Shown here in pieces: positions 24,947 through 37,299 of a stretch of 64,000 bases of DNA. Both the position numbers and the translations under genes were made by a program. The notes under the pieces are model-generated. The model was not told the origin of the DNA, did not search any database, and saw nothing but the letters and a program-made list of their open reading frames with translations. The stretch lies in contig OU744452.1 in NCBI GenBank assembly GCA_916610825.1, positions 2,501 to 66,500 of the forward strand, read 5' to 3'. This DNA comes from Haliclystus octoradiatus (lineage: Eukaryota > Cnidaria > Staurozoa > Stauromedusae > Haliclystidae). Position 1 is the stretch's first letter; every line of letters begins with the position of its first letter.

Positions 24947-24978
<32 letters not shown>
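24893..24978 (+). mobile_element. LINE 3' end with (ATG)n tail
   Basis: The terminal sequence ATCAGTCCTTTGAAAAAAAG...GGTTCTGAATAAATGATG closely matches the reverse complement of the 3' end of the element at 25,935-27,335. It is therefore a severely 5'-truncated copy of the same family, ending in a (GAT)n/(ATG)n simple repeat. Confidence 0.75.
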
Positions 24979-25934
24979 ATAATAATCTGCTTTGTAGCTC
25001 TAAGTGGATCACAAACAGCGCGTAAGTGGGTCACATCGTAACTTCCTTGCTTTTTCTAAGTTGAATAAAGGCATTTAATAAATTCGATTGTGTTTTCAAG
25101 ATATCATACCTAAATAAAACGATGACCAGGATATTTTATGTTTTTCAGTCTGATTGGGGAACATGGCAGATTGCAGTAAGTGGGTTAAGGCTTGTAAACT
25201 CATTCTAATCTACTTGATTTTTCATATCTGTTAAATTATTTTGAATAATAATGTCCCCCTTATCATTTTAAACAACTGGTAACAAAAATGAAGCCAAATG
25301 TTAAAATAATTTTATAGAAAGTATAGAAATATAGCAAGCATATTAGATTAGCCCAATTCGAACAGTCAGGCTGAGTTAGTCTGCTGATCTGAACTGATTG
25401 GTCGACAAAAATATCAGGAATCTTATGATCTTCTGAAAAGAAATTCGAAGCTGGGGCAGCTTACAAAATAGACATAAACTACTTGCCAATACCGCAGCAT
25501 ATCTTTAATAACGATGTGTTTATTTATCTAGAAGGCCTGTTATCCTATGCTTTCGAATTAAGATGGTGGATTAGCTAGCAATGTTATCTTCCAAGTTCAA
25601 TAGCCTAGTATAGTATTGCAGCAGTGCCATAGCAGCAACATAAGTCTTGTTGATATAAAGAAGCAATTGAAAGAAAACAGCAAATAAACTTACCTATAAC
25701 ATGTCCACTTCTCAGAAAAATGGATGAGAGAGAGTACGATGTCGTAAAATACGTATTGACCATGACCGCCAAAACATTTCACCGAATCTCGCATGTTCAG
25801 AGCAAGTAGAAAAACAAACCATATTTCGTTTTGAACGGTAAAGTTAAAGAATTCGTTCCAGTGATAAGTTCTTGTGATATCGCAGTACATCATTTTATTA
25901 CTTTCATCGTAGGCTAAACGTTCCTTATGTATCA
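24979..25934. other. Non-coding stretch
   Basis: No supported gene. An open frame on the minus strand starts in the ATG microsatellite (poly-Met) and has no motif. Confidence 0.4.
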
Positions 25935-27335
25935 TCATCATCATCATCATCATCATTTATTCAGAACCTGATAAGCTACAGGAGCTTTTTTTCACAGGAC
26001 TGATTGAAACAAATATAATATATATGTGTACATGTGTACACGATAAGTATAAAAGGTAAGGTTTATAGTTGGTATATAGATAATATTTACAATAAAGTCT
26101 ATGGCTAAAAAAAGAAAATTTGTCACGATTTGCTATGCAATTGCTTCTTGAGAAGATGCTTAAAACTGGTTCCACTAGCAACAATCTTCATCTCAGACGG
26201 AAGGTCATTCCACTTATGAGCACCAGCATACTTGAATGAGTGTCTATGGCTTGACTCAATGTAGATGTCATTGTGGGAATGTGCACGTGTTCTAATGGAG
26301 TGTGGTTTTTGAAACAAATTGGAGAGCAAGGGAGGAGCTAAATTGAATTTTAGTTTATGTGTGAATATTAGCTGTTGTGTAGTTAGTCTGTCTCTGACTG
26401 GTAGCCAACCAAGTTGGTTGAGCATGTCTGAGACATGAGTTCGATAATTACAGCGGAGAATGACCCTCATTCCTCTGTTTTGTAGTCTCTGGAGGCGATC
26501 GATGTGTTGTTTTTTACAATTCCCCCATACGACAGCGCAGTAGTCGAAATGTGGCAAGACTATGGTGTTGAAGATCATCTTTGCTGTATATTGTGGGATA
26601 AACTTCCGTGCAAATTTTAGTACTGCTAGGCCTCTATTTATTTTCTTTATCATTGCTTCGATATGCTGATCGAAGGATAGTGTTGGATCAATGCGGACTC
26701 CTAAATAATTAATTAGTGGTGCATTATGTATGATTCCGTTTTCGTTGTTAATTTCTAATTGTAAAGGTTCGTATCTATTTATTTTCTGTTTTGTTCCGAT
26801 TAGCATACAGTTGGTTTTATGTACATTTAAAGTTAGTTTATTAGCGTTTAGCCATGAATAAATACTATTTACATCAGAGGAAAGTGAATTTTTAATGATC
26901 TCGGGGTCTTTATCGGCTATGTACAATAAGGTATCATCAGCATATAGGTTTATTTTACATTTATTTACAACTTTAGATACATCGTTAATATAGATCAAGA
27001 ATAGCAGTGGTCCCAGTATTGACCCTTGCGGAACGCCATATTTAATTTCACCTAGATCAGAGTTTGTATTATTTATATTTACAGTTTGATTTCTACCTAT
27101 TAAATAAGTTTTAAAAAAATTTAAGCTACATTCATCGCTACCATATAATTTAAGTTTGTCTAACAGTATCAAATGATCAACCGTGTCAAAAGCTTTCTTC
27201 AAATCTATACTTACCACACCTATATTTTTATGTTTTGAGATGTTTTCAAAAGAGAACTCTGTAAAATTTAGTACACTTGAAGCTGTACAGTACTTTTTTC
27301 TGAAACCAAATTGGTAAGGTGTTAATAAGTTGTTA
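25935..27335 (-). mobile_element. 5'-truncated non-LTR retrotransposon, (ATG)n-tailed family
   Basis: The minus-strand element retains the RT domain and 3' UTR and ends in AATAAATGATGATG plus further ATG units at 25,958-25,935. The 5' end is lost near 27,335, upstream of the RT core. The region before the MVSIDLKKAF segment still reads as RT (QFGFRKKYCTASS type). Microsatellite tails are known for CR1/L2-related LINEs; exact clade not assigned. Confidence 0.85.
26123..27217 (-). CDS. Non-LTR reverse transcriptase (truncated, open)
   Basis: 364 codons. Motif A is VSIDLKKAFDTVDH (catalytic Asp), motif B is YGVPQGSILGPLLFLIYIND, and motif C is NLYADDTLLY with the ADD dyad. Downstream are INYLGVRIDP, LPHFDYCAVVWGNC, RLQRLQNRGMRVILRC and a C-terminal SSHRHSFKYAGAHKWNDLP. 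The frame extends upstream of the first ATG into the 5'-truncated N-terminal part, so this ATG is not the real start. No endonuclease domain remains, so the copy is probably immobile. It retains no internal stop over about 1.1 kb, suggesting recent insertion. Confidence 0.9.
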   Translation of the reverse strand: MVSIDLKKAFDTVDHLILLDKLKLYGSDECSLNFFKTYLIGRNQTVNINNTNSDLGEIKYGVPQGSILGPLLFLIYINDVSKVVNKCKINLYADDTLLYIADKDPEIIKNSLSSDVNSIYSWLNANKLTLNVHKTNCMLIGTKQKINRYEPLQLEINNENGIIHNAPLINYLGVRIDPTLSFDQHIEAMIKKINRGLAVLKFARKFIPQYTAKMIFNTIVLPHFDYCAVVWGNCKKQHIDRLQRLQNRGMRVILRCNYRTHVSDMLNQLGWLPVRDRLTTQQLIFTHKLKFNLAPPLLSNLFQKPHSIRTRAHSHNDIYIESSHRHSFKYAGAHKWNDLPSEMKIVASGTSFKHLLKKQLHSKS

Positions 27336-27714
27336 GTAGATAAATAATAATTAAATTATCGGGGAAACAAATACTTGTAGTTGAATTCAGTTTGTAAAAC
27401 CATGGTAAAACAGTAAAATTCGTAAACTGACTGAGCTTTTCGTTTTCACACTTTTTCAAATTGGGGTCTGGATGCAAGAACGCTCGGGATTGGCTGTAAA
27501 GAAACTTCAGGAGCAGCCGACTATCGAGCAGCCTGCATGCAGACCAAAAATACAATTCAGTGTTCCCATTACGTCTGCATGTAGGCTCAATAGCGTCATA
27601 GCGATTTTTAGACTTTACGAATATTATAAAGTGCCTATAGAAAGCTTCCCAATATTTTCCATGTCAGAGACATTGTAGAAAATATCCCGAATGGGTTCAA
27701 ATAAATTATTTTGT
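27336..27714. other. Spacer between LINE and satellite
   Basis: No supported gene. Two opposite short frames overlap here without motifs. Confidence 0.4.
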
Positions 27715-30700
27715 GACGTATTGATTTGTTTATAAGAAACAGGCATTGTTTAATATAAAATCTATACACATAGCACATAATTGGAATTTCAGCTAATCAA
27801 TAATTTTTATCAACATAAATCATATTATCTATTTCATATAGGCTAAACCAACTAACTACCATGAGTAATTTTGCTAAATATTGTTGAGTAGTTTTGAATT
27901 TATGAGCAAATACCATTGTGAATTATCATGTTGAAATTAACAAAATCAGTACCCTTAGCATAATTGGAATTTCAGCTAATTATTGAATTTTTTCAAAATA
28001 AATCATATTTTATATTTCACATAAGCTAAACTAACTACCATGAGTAATTTTGTCAAATAATATGGAGAAGCTTTGAATTTATTAGCAATTAGCAGTGTGA
28101 ATTATCGTGTTGATATTAACTAAATCGATACCCTTAACATAATTGGAATTTCACGTAATCATTAAATTTTTTCAACATCAATCATATTATCTATTTCACC
28201 TAGGCTAAACTAACTACCATAAGCAATTTCGCTGAATAATGTTGAGAAATTTTGAATTTATTAGCAAATAGCATTGTGAATTATCGTGTTGATATTAACA
28301 AAATCAGTACCTTAGCATAATTGGAATTTCTGCTAATTATTTAATTTTTTCAAAATAAATCATATTTTCTATTTCAGATAAGCTAAACTAACTACCATGA
28401 GTAATTTTGTCAAATAATATTGAGAAGCTTTGAATTTATTAGCAAATAGCAGTTTGAATTATCGTGTTGATATTTACTGAATTGATATCCTTAACATAAT
28501 TGGAATTTCAGCTAATCATTAAATTTTTTCAACATCAACCATATAATCTATTTCACATAGGCTAAACTAACTACCATAAGCAGTTTCGCTGAATAATGTT
28601 GAGAAGCTTTGAATTTATTAGCAATTAGCACTGTGAATTATCGTGATGATATTAACAAAATCAGTTATACCCTTACCATAATTGGAATTCCAGCTAATTA
28701 TTGAATTTTTTCAAAATAAATCATATTATCTATTTCACATAAGCTAAACTAACTACCATGAGTAGTTTTGACAAATAATCTTGAGAAGTTTGAATTTATT
28801 AGCAAATAGCATTATGAATTATCATGTTGATATTAACAAAATCAGTACCCTTAGCATAATTGGAATTTCAGCTAATTATTGAATTTTTTTAAATAAATCA
28901 TATTTTCTATTTCACATAAGCTAAACTAACTACCATGAGTAATTTTGTCAAACAATATTGAGAATTTTTGAATTTATTAGCAAATAGCATTGTGAATTAT
29001 CGTGTTGATATTTACAAAATCAGTACCCTTAGCATAATTGGAATTTCAGCTAATTATTGAATATTTTCAAAATAAATCACATTTTCTATTTCACATAAGC
29101 TAAACTAACTACCATGAGTAATTTTGTCAAATAATATGGAGAAGCTTTGAATTTATTAGCAATTAGCAGTGTGAATTATCGTGTTGATATTAACTAAATC
29201 GATACCCTTAACATAATTGGAATTTCAAGTAATCATTAAATTTTTTCAACATCAATCATATTATCTATTTCACCTAGGCTAAACTAACTACCATAAGCAA
29301 TTTCGCTGAATAATGTTGAGAAATTTTGAATTTATTAGCAAATAGCATTGTGAATTATCGTGTTGATATTAACAAAATCAGTACCTTAGCATAATTGGAA
29401 TTTCTGCTAATTATTTAATTTTTTCAAAATAAATCATATTTTCTATTTCAGATAAGCTAAACTAACTACCATGAGTAATTTTGTCAAATAATATTGAGAA
29501 GCTTTGAATTTATTAGCAAATAGCAGTTTGAATTATCGTGTTGATATTTACTGAATTGATATCCTTAACATAATTGGAATTTCAGCTAATCATTAAATTT
29601 TTTCAACATCAACCATATAATCTATTTCATATAGGCTAAACTAACTACCATAAGCAGTTTCGCTGAATAATGTTGAGAAGCTTTGAATTTATTAGCAATT
29701 AGCACTGTGAATTATCGTGATGATATTAACAAAATCAGTTATACCCTTACCATAATTGGAATTCCAGCTAATTATTGAATTTTTTCAAAATAAATCATAT
29801 TATCTATTTCACATAAGCTAAACTAACTACCATGAGTAGTTTTGACAAATAATCTTGAGAAGTTTGAATTTATTAGCAAATAGCATTATGAATTATCATG
29901 TTGATATTAACAAAATCAGTACCCTTAGCATAATTGGAATTTCAGCTAATTATTGAATTTTTTTAAATAAATCATATTTTCTATTTCACATAAGCTAAAC
30001 TAACTACCATGAGTAATTTTGTCAAACAATATTGAGAATTTTTGAATTTATTAGCAAATAGCATTGTGAATTATCGTGTTGATATTTACAAAATCAGTAC
30101 CCTTAGCATAATTGGAATTTCAGCTAATTATTGAATATTTTCAAAATAAATCACATTTTCTATTTCACATAAGCTAAACTAACTACCATGAGTAATTTTG
30201 TCAAATAATATGGAGAAGCTTTGAATTTATTAGCAATTAGCAGTGTGAATTATCGTGTTGATATTAACTAAATCGATACCCTTAACATAATTGGAATTTC
30301 AAGTAATCATTAAATTTTTTCAACATCAATCATATTATCTATTTCACCTAGGCTAAACTAACTACCATAAGCAATTTCGCTGAATAATGTTGAGAAATTT
30401 TGAATTTATTAGCAAATAGCATTGTGAATTATCGTGTTGATATTTACAAAATCAGTACCCTTAGCATAATTGGAATTTCAGCTAATTATTGAATATTTTC
30501 AAAATAAATCACATTTTCTATTTCATATAAGGTAAACTAACTGCCATGAGTAATTTTGTCAAATAATATTGAGAAGCTTTTAATTTATTAGCAAATAGCA
30601 GTTTGAATTGTTTTGTTGATATTAACTGAATCGATACCCTTAACACAATTGGAATTTCAGCTAATTATTGAATATTTTCAAAATAAATCACATTTTCTAT

Positions 30701-33660
30701 TTCACATAAGCTAAACTAACTGCCAGGAGTAGTTTTGTCAAACAATATTGAGAATTTTTGAATTTATTAGCAAATAGCATTGTGAATTATCGTGTTGACA
30801 TTTACAAAATCAGTACCCTTAGCATAATTGGAATTTCAGCTAATTATTGAATATTTTCAAAATAAATCACATTTTCTATTTCACATAAGCTAAACTAACT
30901 GCCAGGAGTAGTTTTGTCAAACAATATTGAGAATTTTTGAATTTATTAGCAAATAGCATTGTGAATTATTGTGTTGATATTTACAAAATCAGTACCCTTA
31001 GCATAATTGGAATTTCAGCTAATTATTGAATATTTTCAAAATAAATCACATTTTCTATTTCACATAAGCTAAACTAACTGCCATGAGTAATTTTGTCAAA
31101 TAATATTGAGAAGCTTTGAATTTATTAGCAAATAGCAGTTTGAATTATTGTGTTGATATTAACTGAATCGATACCCTTAACATAATTGGAATTTCAGCTA
31201 ATCATTAAATTTTTTCAACATCAACAATATAATCTATTTCACATAGGCTAAACTAACTACCATAAGCAGTTTCGCTGAATAATGTTGAGAACCTTTGAAT
31301 TTATTAGCAATTAGCATTGTGAATTATCGTGATGATATTAACAAAATCAGTACCCTTAGCATAATTGGAATTTCAGCTAATTATTGAATATTTTCAAAAT
31401 AAATCACATTTTCTATTTCACATAAGGTAAACTAACTGCCATGAGTAATTTTGTCAAATAATATTGAGAAGCTTTGAATTTATTAGCAAATAGCAGTTTG
31501 AATTGTTGTGTTGATATTAACTGAATCGATACCCTTAACACAATTGGAATTTCAGCTAATTATTGAATATTTTCAAAATAAATCACATTTTCTATTTCAC
31601 ATAAGCTAAACAACTACCATGAGTAATTTTGTCAAACAATATTGAGAATTTTTGAATTTATTAGCAAATAGCATTGTGAATTATCGTGTTGATATTTACA
31701 AAATCAGTACCCTTAGCATAGTTGGAATTTCAGCTAATTATTGAATATTTTCAAAATAAATCACATTTTCTATTTCATATAAGGTAAACTAACTGCCATG
31801 AGTAATTTTGTCAAATAATATTGAGAAGCTTTGAATTTATTAGCAAATAGCAGTTTGAATTGTTGTGTTGATATTAACTGAATCGATACCCTTAACACAA
31901 TTGGAATTTCAGCTAATTATTGAATATTTTCAAAATAAATCACATTTTCTATTTCACATAAGCTAAACTAACTGCCAGGAGTAGTTTTGTCAAACAATAT
32001 TGAGAATTTTTGAATTTATTAGCAAATAGCATTGTGAATTATCGTGTTGACATTTACAAAATCAGTACCCTTAGCATAATTGGAATTTCAGCTAATTATT
32101 GAATATTTTCAAAATAAATCACATTTTCTATTTCACATAAGGTAAACTAACTGCCATGAGTAATTTTGTCAAATAATATTGAGAAGCTTTGAATTTATTA
32201 GCAAATAGCAGTTTGAATTGTTGTGTTGATATTAACTGAATCGATACCCTTAACACAATTGGAATTTCAGCTAATTATTGAATATTTTCAAAATAAATCA
32301 CATTTTCTATTTCACATAAGCTAAACTAACTACCATGAGTAATTTTGTCAAACAATATTGAGAATTTTTGAATTTATTAGCAAATAGCATTGTGAATTAT
32401 CGTGTTGATATTTACAAAATCAGTACCCTTAGCATAGTTGGAATTTCAGCTAGTTATTGAATATTTTCAAAATAAATCACATTTTCTATTTCATATAAGG
32501 TAAACTAACTGCCATGAGTAATTTTGTCAAATAATATTGAGAAGCTTTGAATTTATTAGCAAATAGCAGTTTGAATTGTTGTGTTGATATTAACTGAATC
32601 GATACCCTTAACACAATTGGAATTTCAGCTAATTATTGAATATTTTCAAAATAAATCACATTTTCTATTTCACATAAGCTAAACTAACTGCCAGGAGTAG
32701 TTTTGTCAAACAATATTGAGAATTTTTGAATTTATTAGCAAATAGCATTGTGAATTATCGTGTTGACATTTACAAAATCAGTACCCTTAGCATAATTGGA
32801 ATTTCAGCTAATTATTGAATATTTTCAAAATAAATCACATTTTCTATTTCACATAAGCTAAACTAACTGCCAGGAGTAGTTTTGTCAAACAATATTGAGA
32901 ATTTTTGAATTTATTAGCAAATAGCATTGTGAATTATTGTGTTGATATTTACAAAATCAGTACCCTTAGCATAATTGGAATTTCAGCTAATTATTGAATA
33001 TTTTCAAAATAAATCACATTTTCTATTTCACATAAGCTAAACTAACTGCCATGAGTAATTTTGTCAAATAATATTGAGAAGCTTTGAATTTATTAGCAAA
33101 TAGCAGTTTGAATTATTGTGTTGATATTAACTGAATCGATACCCTTAACATAATTGGAATTTCAGCTAATCATTAAATTTTTTCAAATTCAATCATATTA
33201 TCTATTTCACCTAGGCTAAGCTAACTACCATAAGCAATTTCGCTGAATAATGTTGAGAATTTTTATATTTATTAGTAAATAGCATTGTGAATTATTGTGT
33301 TGATATTAACAAAATCAGTACCCTTAGCATAATTGGAACTTCTCCTAATTATTGAATTTTTTCAAAATAAATCATCTTTTCTATTTCACTTAAGGTAAAC
33401 TAACTACCATGAGCAATCTTGTCAAACAATATTGAGAATTTTTGAATTTATTAGCAAATAACATTGTGAATTATCGTGTTGATATTAACAAAATCAGTAC
33501 CCTCAGCATAGTTAGAACTTCAGCTGATCATTAAATTTTTTAACATAAGTTATATTATCTATTTCACATAGGCTAACTTCAATGAGTAGTTTTGTTAAAT
33601 AATTTTCAAAAGTTTTGATTTTAAGAGCAAAAAGCATTGTGAATCTTCGTGATGATATTT
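27715..33660. repeat. 179-bp satellite array with higher-order repeat structure
   Basis: About 33 tandem monomers of roughly 179 bp, marked by CATAATTGGAATTTCAGCTA at the start and GCTAAACTAACTACCATGAG mid-unit. Two monomer classes exist, one with ATTTCGCTGAATAATGTTGAG and one with TTTTGTCAAATAATATTGAG. Near-identical six-monomer blocks begin at about 28,138, 29,213 and 30,287 (period about 1,075). Further right, CACAATTGG-starting units recur at about 31,537, 31,894, 32,253 and 32,610 (period about 358), a dimeric higher-order repeat. Edge monomers at both ends are more diverged. No open frame longer than 60 codons exists in the array. Confidence 0.95.
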
Positions 33661-34083
33661 TGTGAACTATTCTGGATTGCTAGATTAATTTGGGCTAAAT
33701 CTGTTATCTAAGACGTAAGATAATAGAAACTTCAATCAATTATAAAAGTTTGCAGTATATTATAATTTCTACTTCAAGATCCATTATCTAACTGTTAAAC
33801 AGTGTAGAATATTGAATTTATGAGCCAAGAGCACAAAACAGTATGAATTTATAGGGCTAATTGTAACAGAATTGATACTCTATATTTTTATAAATCAAAT
33901 ACATGACAACAAGCAAATTTAAACTAGGCTAGCAAATTTCAATAATTCAAGCAATTTTAGTCTAGCGTAGAAAAATTTTCTTGATTCAAGAAAATATATT
34001 CTTTATGAAATATTCACACCACTTACTTTCTTGTTTTAAGAAAATGTGTTGCTTAAAACAAGAATAAAAGCCTACCCTAGCAA
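33661..34083. other. Degraded satellite edge and subterminal repeats
   Basis: The satellite words fade out by about 33,660. CTTGTTTTAAG-like words at 33,970-34,070 mirror those at 20,283-20,735. Confidence 0.5.
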
Positions 34084-34100
34084 ATGGATTTTCCTGTGTA

Positions 34101-34647
34101 GGGACCATACGATTTTCATCATCATTTGTAAGTTCAATTGGATAACATTGCAACTGTAGATTATACACGTAGAATTCAAATTACGAAAACAACAAGTCTA
34201 ATTTTTGGTTTTTGATTAAATTTCTAAGTAAATCTGGAATATTGACTTCTTTTTGACCTAAATGTACAGTATTTTTCACTGATATATACTGTAATATTTA
34301 CAACTAGCTTAATTGTTTAGTGCATGGTGTACTTCAGTAGAATGCCAGTTAATAACTGTAATCTTCATTGCTATTTGCAACTGGCTTAATCGCTATATTG
34401 TAAAATATCTATAACTGTACTCTTCATTGGTATCTGCATTAATTGCTATATGATTGTAATGTATGTCAGTAGAATCATGGTAAAATGCAAATTTATACTG
34501 TTGTATTTGAAACTGGTTCAATCACTATACTCTGATGTACTTCAATATATTGCAAATTTATAATTTTAATCTTCATTGTTATTTGTAGCGATTTAGATTC
34601 TCTATTGAGTTGTAATGTGTTGAACAGTAGAATCCAAATTTATATAG
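34101..34647. other. Non-coding stretch with TTCATTG-type short repeats
   Basis: Words such as ATCTTCATTG, ATTTGCAACTGG and TGTACTTCA recur about every 100 bases, suggesting an old degenerate tandem repeat. No gene. Confidence 0.4.
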
Positions 34648-34862
34648 ATGGTATACACCTACTGTATGCCTTACGTTAGAAACTTTGTGTTTGCTGATAA
34701 ACTGTTCCAACTTTTGGAGAACTTTGAATGCTGCAATTTCGATAAAACTGCAGCTGTTATAGTAACTGTATACCTTAGATTAGAAATTTTGTGTTTGCTG
34801 ATAAACTGTTCCAACGTTTGGAGAATTTTGAATGCTGCAATTTCGATAAAACGCCAGCTGTT
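34648..34862. repeat. Minisatellite, about 105-bp unit, left half
   Basis: Two units share TTAGAAA(C/T)TTTGTGTTTGC, ACTGTTCCAAC, TTTGGAGAA and TTTCGATAAAAC. The array continues at 37,125 on the other side of the LINE at 34,863-37,122. Confidence 0.85.
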
Positions 34863-37122
34863 AATAATAATAATAATAATAGTTTATTTATTCATATAGC
34901 GCTTTTTCAAAATTGCTCAAAAGCGCTTAACAAATTCGATACAATCAAAAACGTATCAATTTAATTAATATTAACTTAGCTTAAGGATTAACTTGGTCAT
35001 TATTTTTGAAAAATCTTTTAAAAATGGCTGTCTTCATCACCTGTTTGAATTGTTCAATCGATTTTATTGATTTGATGTATTGGATAGCATAACTATTCCA
35101 CAGATATGGGCCACAGTATCGAAATTCTCTAGGGCCATATCGGTCTAATCTATAGCGTGGAATACAGAGTTGATTGATAGTAATGGATCTCAGAGTTCTT
35201 TTTGGTTTGTATATGGTGATAATTGACGATAGGTAGTTGGGTGAAAGATTGTTTAGTGATTTGTATGTGAGAAGAAGTACCTTGAAAATGATGCATTGCT
35301 CAACTGGCAGCCAGTATAACTCGAACAATACAGGTGTGATGTTATCAAACTTACGGGTTAAGGTTACAAATCTTGCTACTGCGTTTTGTATACTTTGGAG
35401 CTTTTCGATAAACTTCTTTGGAGTACCGAACAATAATGAATTGCAAAAGTCTATTCTCGATGTTACCAGAGCATGTATCAATGACTCTGTTGCTTGTCTA
35501 GTTAAATATTTTCTGATTTTACTAATATTTCTCAGATGAAAATAGCAAGTTTTGCATATTTTATTGGTTTGACTTTCCATTGACATTTCAGAATCCATAA
35601 TTATTCCGATATTTTTAACAGTTTGTTTTGCTTGAATAACAACTTCATTCCCATTGTTAATGTTCAGTGAAACGGAGCTTGAACGTTGCTGTTTTCCTTT
35701 TATAACTAATAGCTCTGTCTTGCTTGTATTTAACTTTAAATTATTCCATGCCATCCACGATTCGATTTCTCCTACACATTGTTCAATACGAGACTTTACG
35801 ATGTTCATTTCAGTTGGTGATGATGATTTAAAACTTGCGTATAGTTGGATATCATCTGCATATAGATGGTAAAATATGTCATGCCTTCTGATGATGTTTG
35901 CTAAAGGCGAAATATAAGTGAGAAAAAGAAGTGGTTGACACTACCTTGCGGAACACCTGACTCAAATGATCTTTTTGTCGAAATGCCATCTGCGACATGA
36001 ACAGTAAACGAACGTTCATGGATATAGGATTTCAGCCAACTGAGAGCATTTCCATGTATACCAAATCTGAAGTTAAGACGTGATAAGAGTATATCATGAT
36101 TGACGGTGTCAAAGGCAGAAGACAGGTCAAGCAAAAGAAGAATCACAGTTTTCTGGCTATCTACCTCATGCACGATATCATTGTGGACACGTAGCAATGT
36201 TGTCTCAGTACTATGGTGGGTTTTGTACGCTTACTGGAGACTCTCGTGGAGACCATTTGCTGACATATGTTGGTAAAGTTGATCTGAAACCACTTTTTCA
36301 ATCGATTTTCCAATAAACTTCAAGTTCGAGATTGGTCTGTAACTTGAGAACTCAAAGGTACTCTTTGACAGATTCTTCAAGCGCGGCTTAAGCATAGCAT
36401 GTTTTAAAGACAAAGGAAACGAAGCAGATTGAAGTGATCCATTTATAAGACGCTTTATAACAGGTGCTAGTAGTTCGAAAGAGTTTTTCAGAAGTACTGC
36501 AAGTATAGGGTCCATGTCGCAATACTTGATTATCATGTTATTTGTTAAGAGGACTACATCATTGCATGATACTGGCGTGAAACAATCGAGAACTTGTTCG
36601 CATGGTTGTAGTATATCATCTGGAAATGGATTAACTTTTTGATTACGTTTTTGAATGAGATTATTTCTGATGGTGTTTATCTTTGTCTGGAAGAAGTCAG
36701 CAAACATGTCTGCAAGATGATTCGGGTTATTTGCAGAAGGGTACTCATTGTACACTTTTCTTTCGTGATATTTTTAGTAATTCCAAAAAGCTGTTTTGGT
36801 CGTTTTTAGCTTATTATATTAGATCAGAGTAGTAGTTTGTATTTGCTTTTGTTATTAGATTGTTTACTAATACTGACTGTTCTTTGTATAGTTGTTTGTG
36901 AACTGTAAGATTCGTCTTTCTCCATTTCCTTTCTCAGCACGACGCCTTTCGATCTTTTCTTCACGGATATGTGATGTAAGCCATGGAGCTGCCGGAAGTA
37001 TTATGATACTTTTAGTCTTTAGAGGAGCATGTTTGTCTAGTATAGTTTTTAATATATGTCCATAGTTATCTAGAAGGTGGTCAGCGTTATCATCAGCTGG
37101 AACATTGTTATTAAAGTTGCAC
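34863..37122 (-). mobile_element. 5'-truncated non-LTR retrotransposon inserted in the minisatellite
   Basis: A minus-strand LINE whose 3' end carries an (ATT)n tail at 34,863-34,880, preceded by a conserved GAGCAATTTTGAAAAAGCGC segment. It extends to the end of the endonuclease domain (CNFNNNVPADD...LDKHAPLKTK...APWLTSHIREEK) at about 37,122. The flanks on both sides are units of one minisatellite, so the insertion is unambiguous. The RT resembles the CR1/L2/Rex1 group by its DFCNSLLFG and LQSIQNAVARF segments. Confidence 0.85.
34981..35908 (-). pseudogene. LINE reverse transcriptase, motif C to C-terminus
   Basis: The frame contains YADDIQLYASFKSSS (motif C), LKLNTSKTELLVI, VKNIGIIMDSEMSM, SRIDFCNSLLFGTPKK, LQSIQNAVARFVTL and a C-terminal GPYLWNSYAIQYIKS. 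A small indel near 35,939 separates it from the upstream frame with motif B. Confidence 0.8.
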
Positions 37123-37148
37123 TGTTCCAACGTTTGGAGAAATTTCAA
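35901..37148 (-). pseudogene. LINE endonuclease end and RT N-terminal half, frameshifted
   Basis: Three minus-strand frames cover the linker and RT: 36,867-37,148 (KTILDKHAPLKTK, APWLTSHIREEKIERRR, the tail of the EN domain), 36,231-36,755 (PNHLADMFADFF, SSYRPISNLKFIGKSIEKVV) and 35,901-36,197 (VILLLLDLSSAFDTVNHDIL motif A, SFESGVPQGS motif B). After VPQGS the usual LGPLLF is lost through an indel. The breaks between the frames show the copy is dead. Confidence 0.8.
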
Positions 37149-37290
37149 TGCTGCAACTTCGATAAAACTGCAGCTGTTATAGTAACTGTATAACTTAAGT
37201 TAAGTTAGAAACTTTGTGTTTGCTGACAAACTGTTCCAACCTTTGGAGAATTTTAAATGCTGCAACTTCGACAAAACTGCAGCTGTTATG
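37123..37290. repeat. Minisatellite, about 105-bp unit, right half
   Basis: Two further units with CTGTTCCAACGTTTGGAGAA and ACTTCGATAAAACTGCAGC, matching 34,648-34,862. Confidence 0.85.
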
Positions 37291-37299
37291 CATTTACTT

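Larger units (their letters stand above)
20268..34098. mobile_element. Possible 13.8-kb TIR element carrying a satellite array
   Basis: A perfect 15-bp inverted repeat closes the interval: CACAGGAAAATCCAT at 20,268-20,282 and ATGGATTTTCCTGTG at 34,084-34,098. After one mismatch, TGCT continues the match. Each end is flanked by TA (20,266-20,267 and 34,099-34,100), consistent with a 2-bp target duplication. Both subterminal zones carry CTTGAAATAAG-like words. No transposase is visible inside. Internal content is a foldback pair, a LINE, a decayed MITE and the 179-bp satellite. An alternative is two unrelated solo ends of one family; the 2-bp duplication is weak evidence. Confidence 0.5.

Noticed and set aside
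25690-25956. Minus-strand frame starting with eight Met
   Set aside because: The start lies in the (ATG)n tail of a LINE and the rest has no motif.
27715-33660. CRISPR-like array
   Set aside because: Monomers abut directly without unique spacers, and the sequence is eukaryotic satellite DNA.
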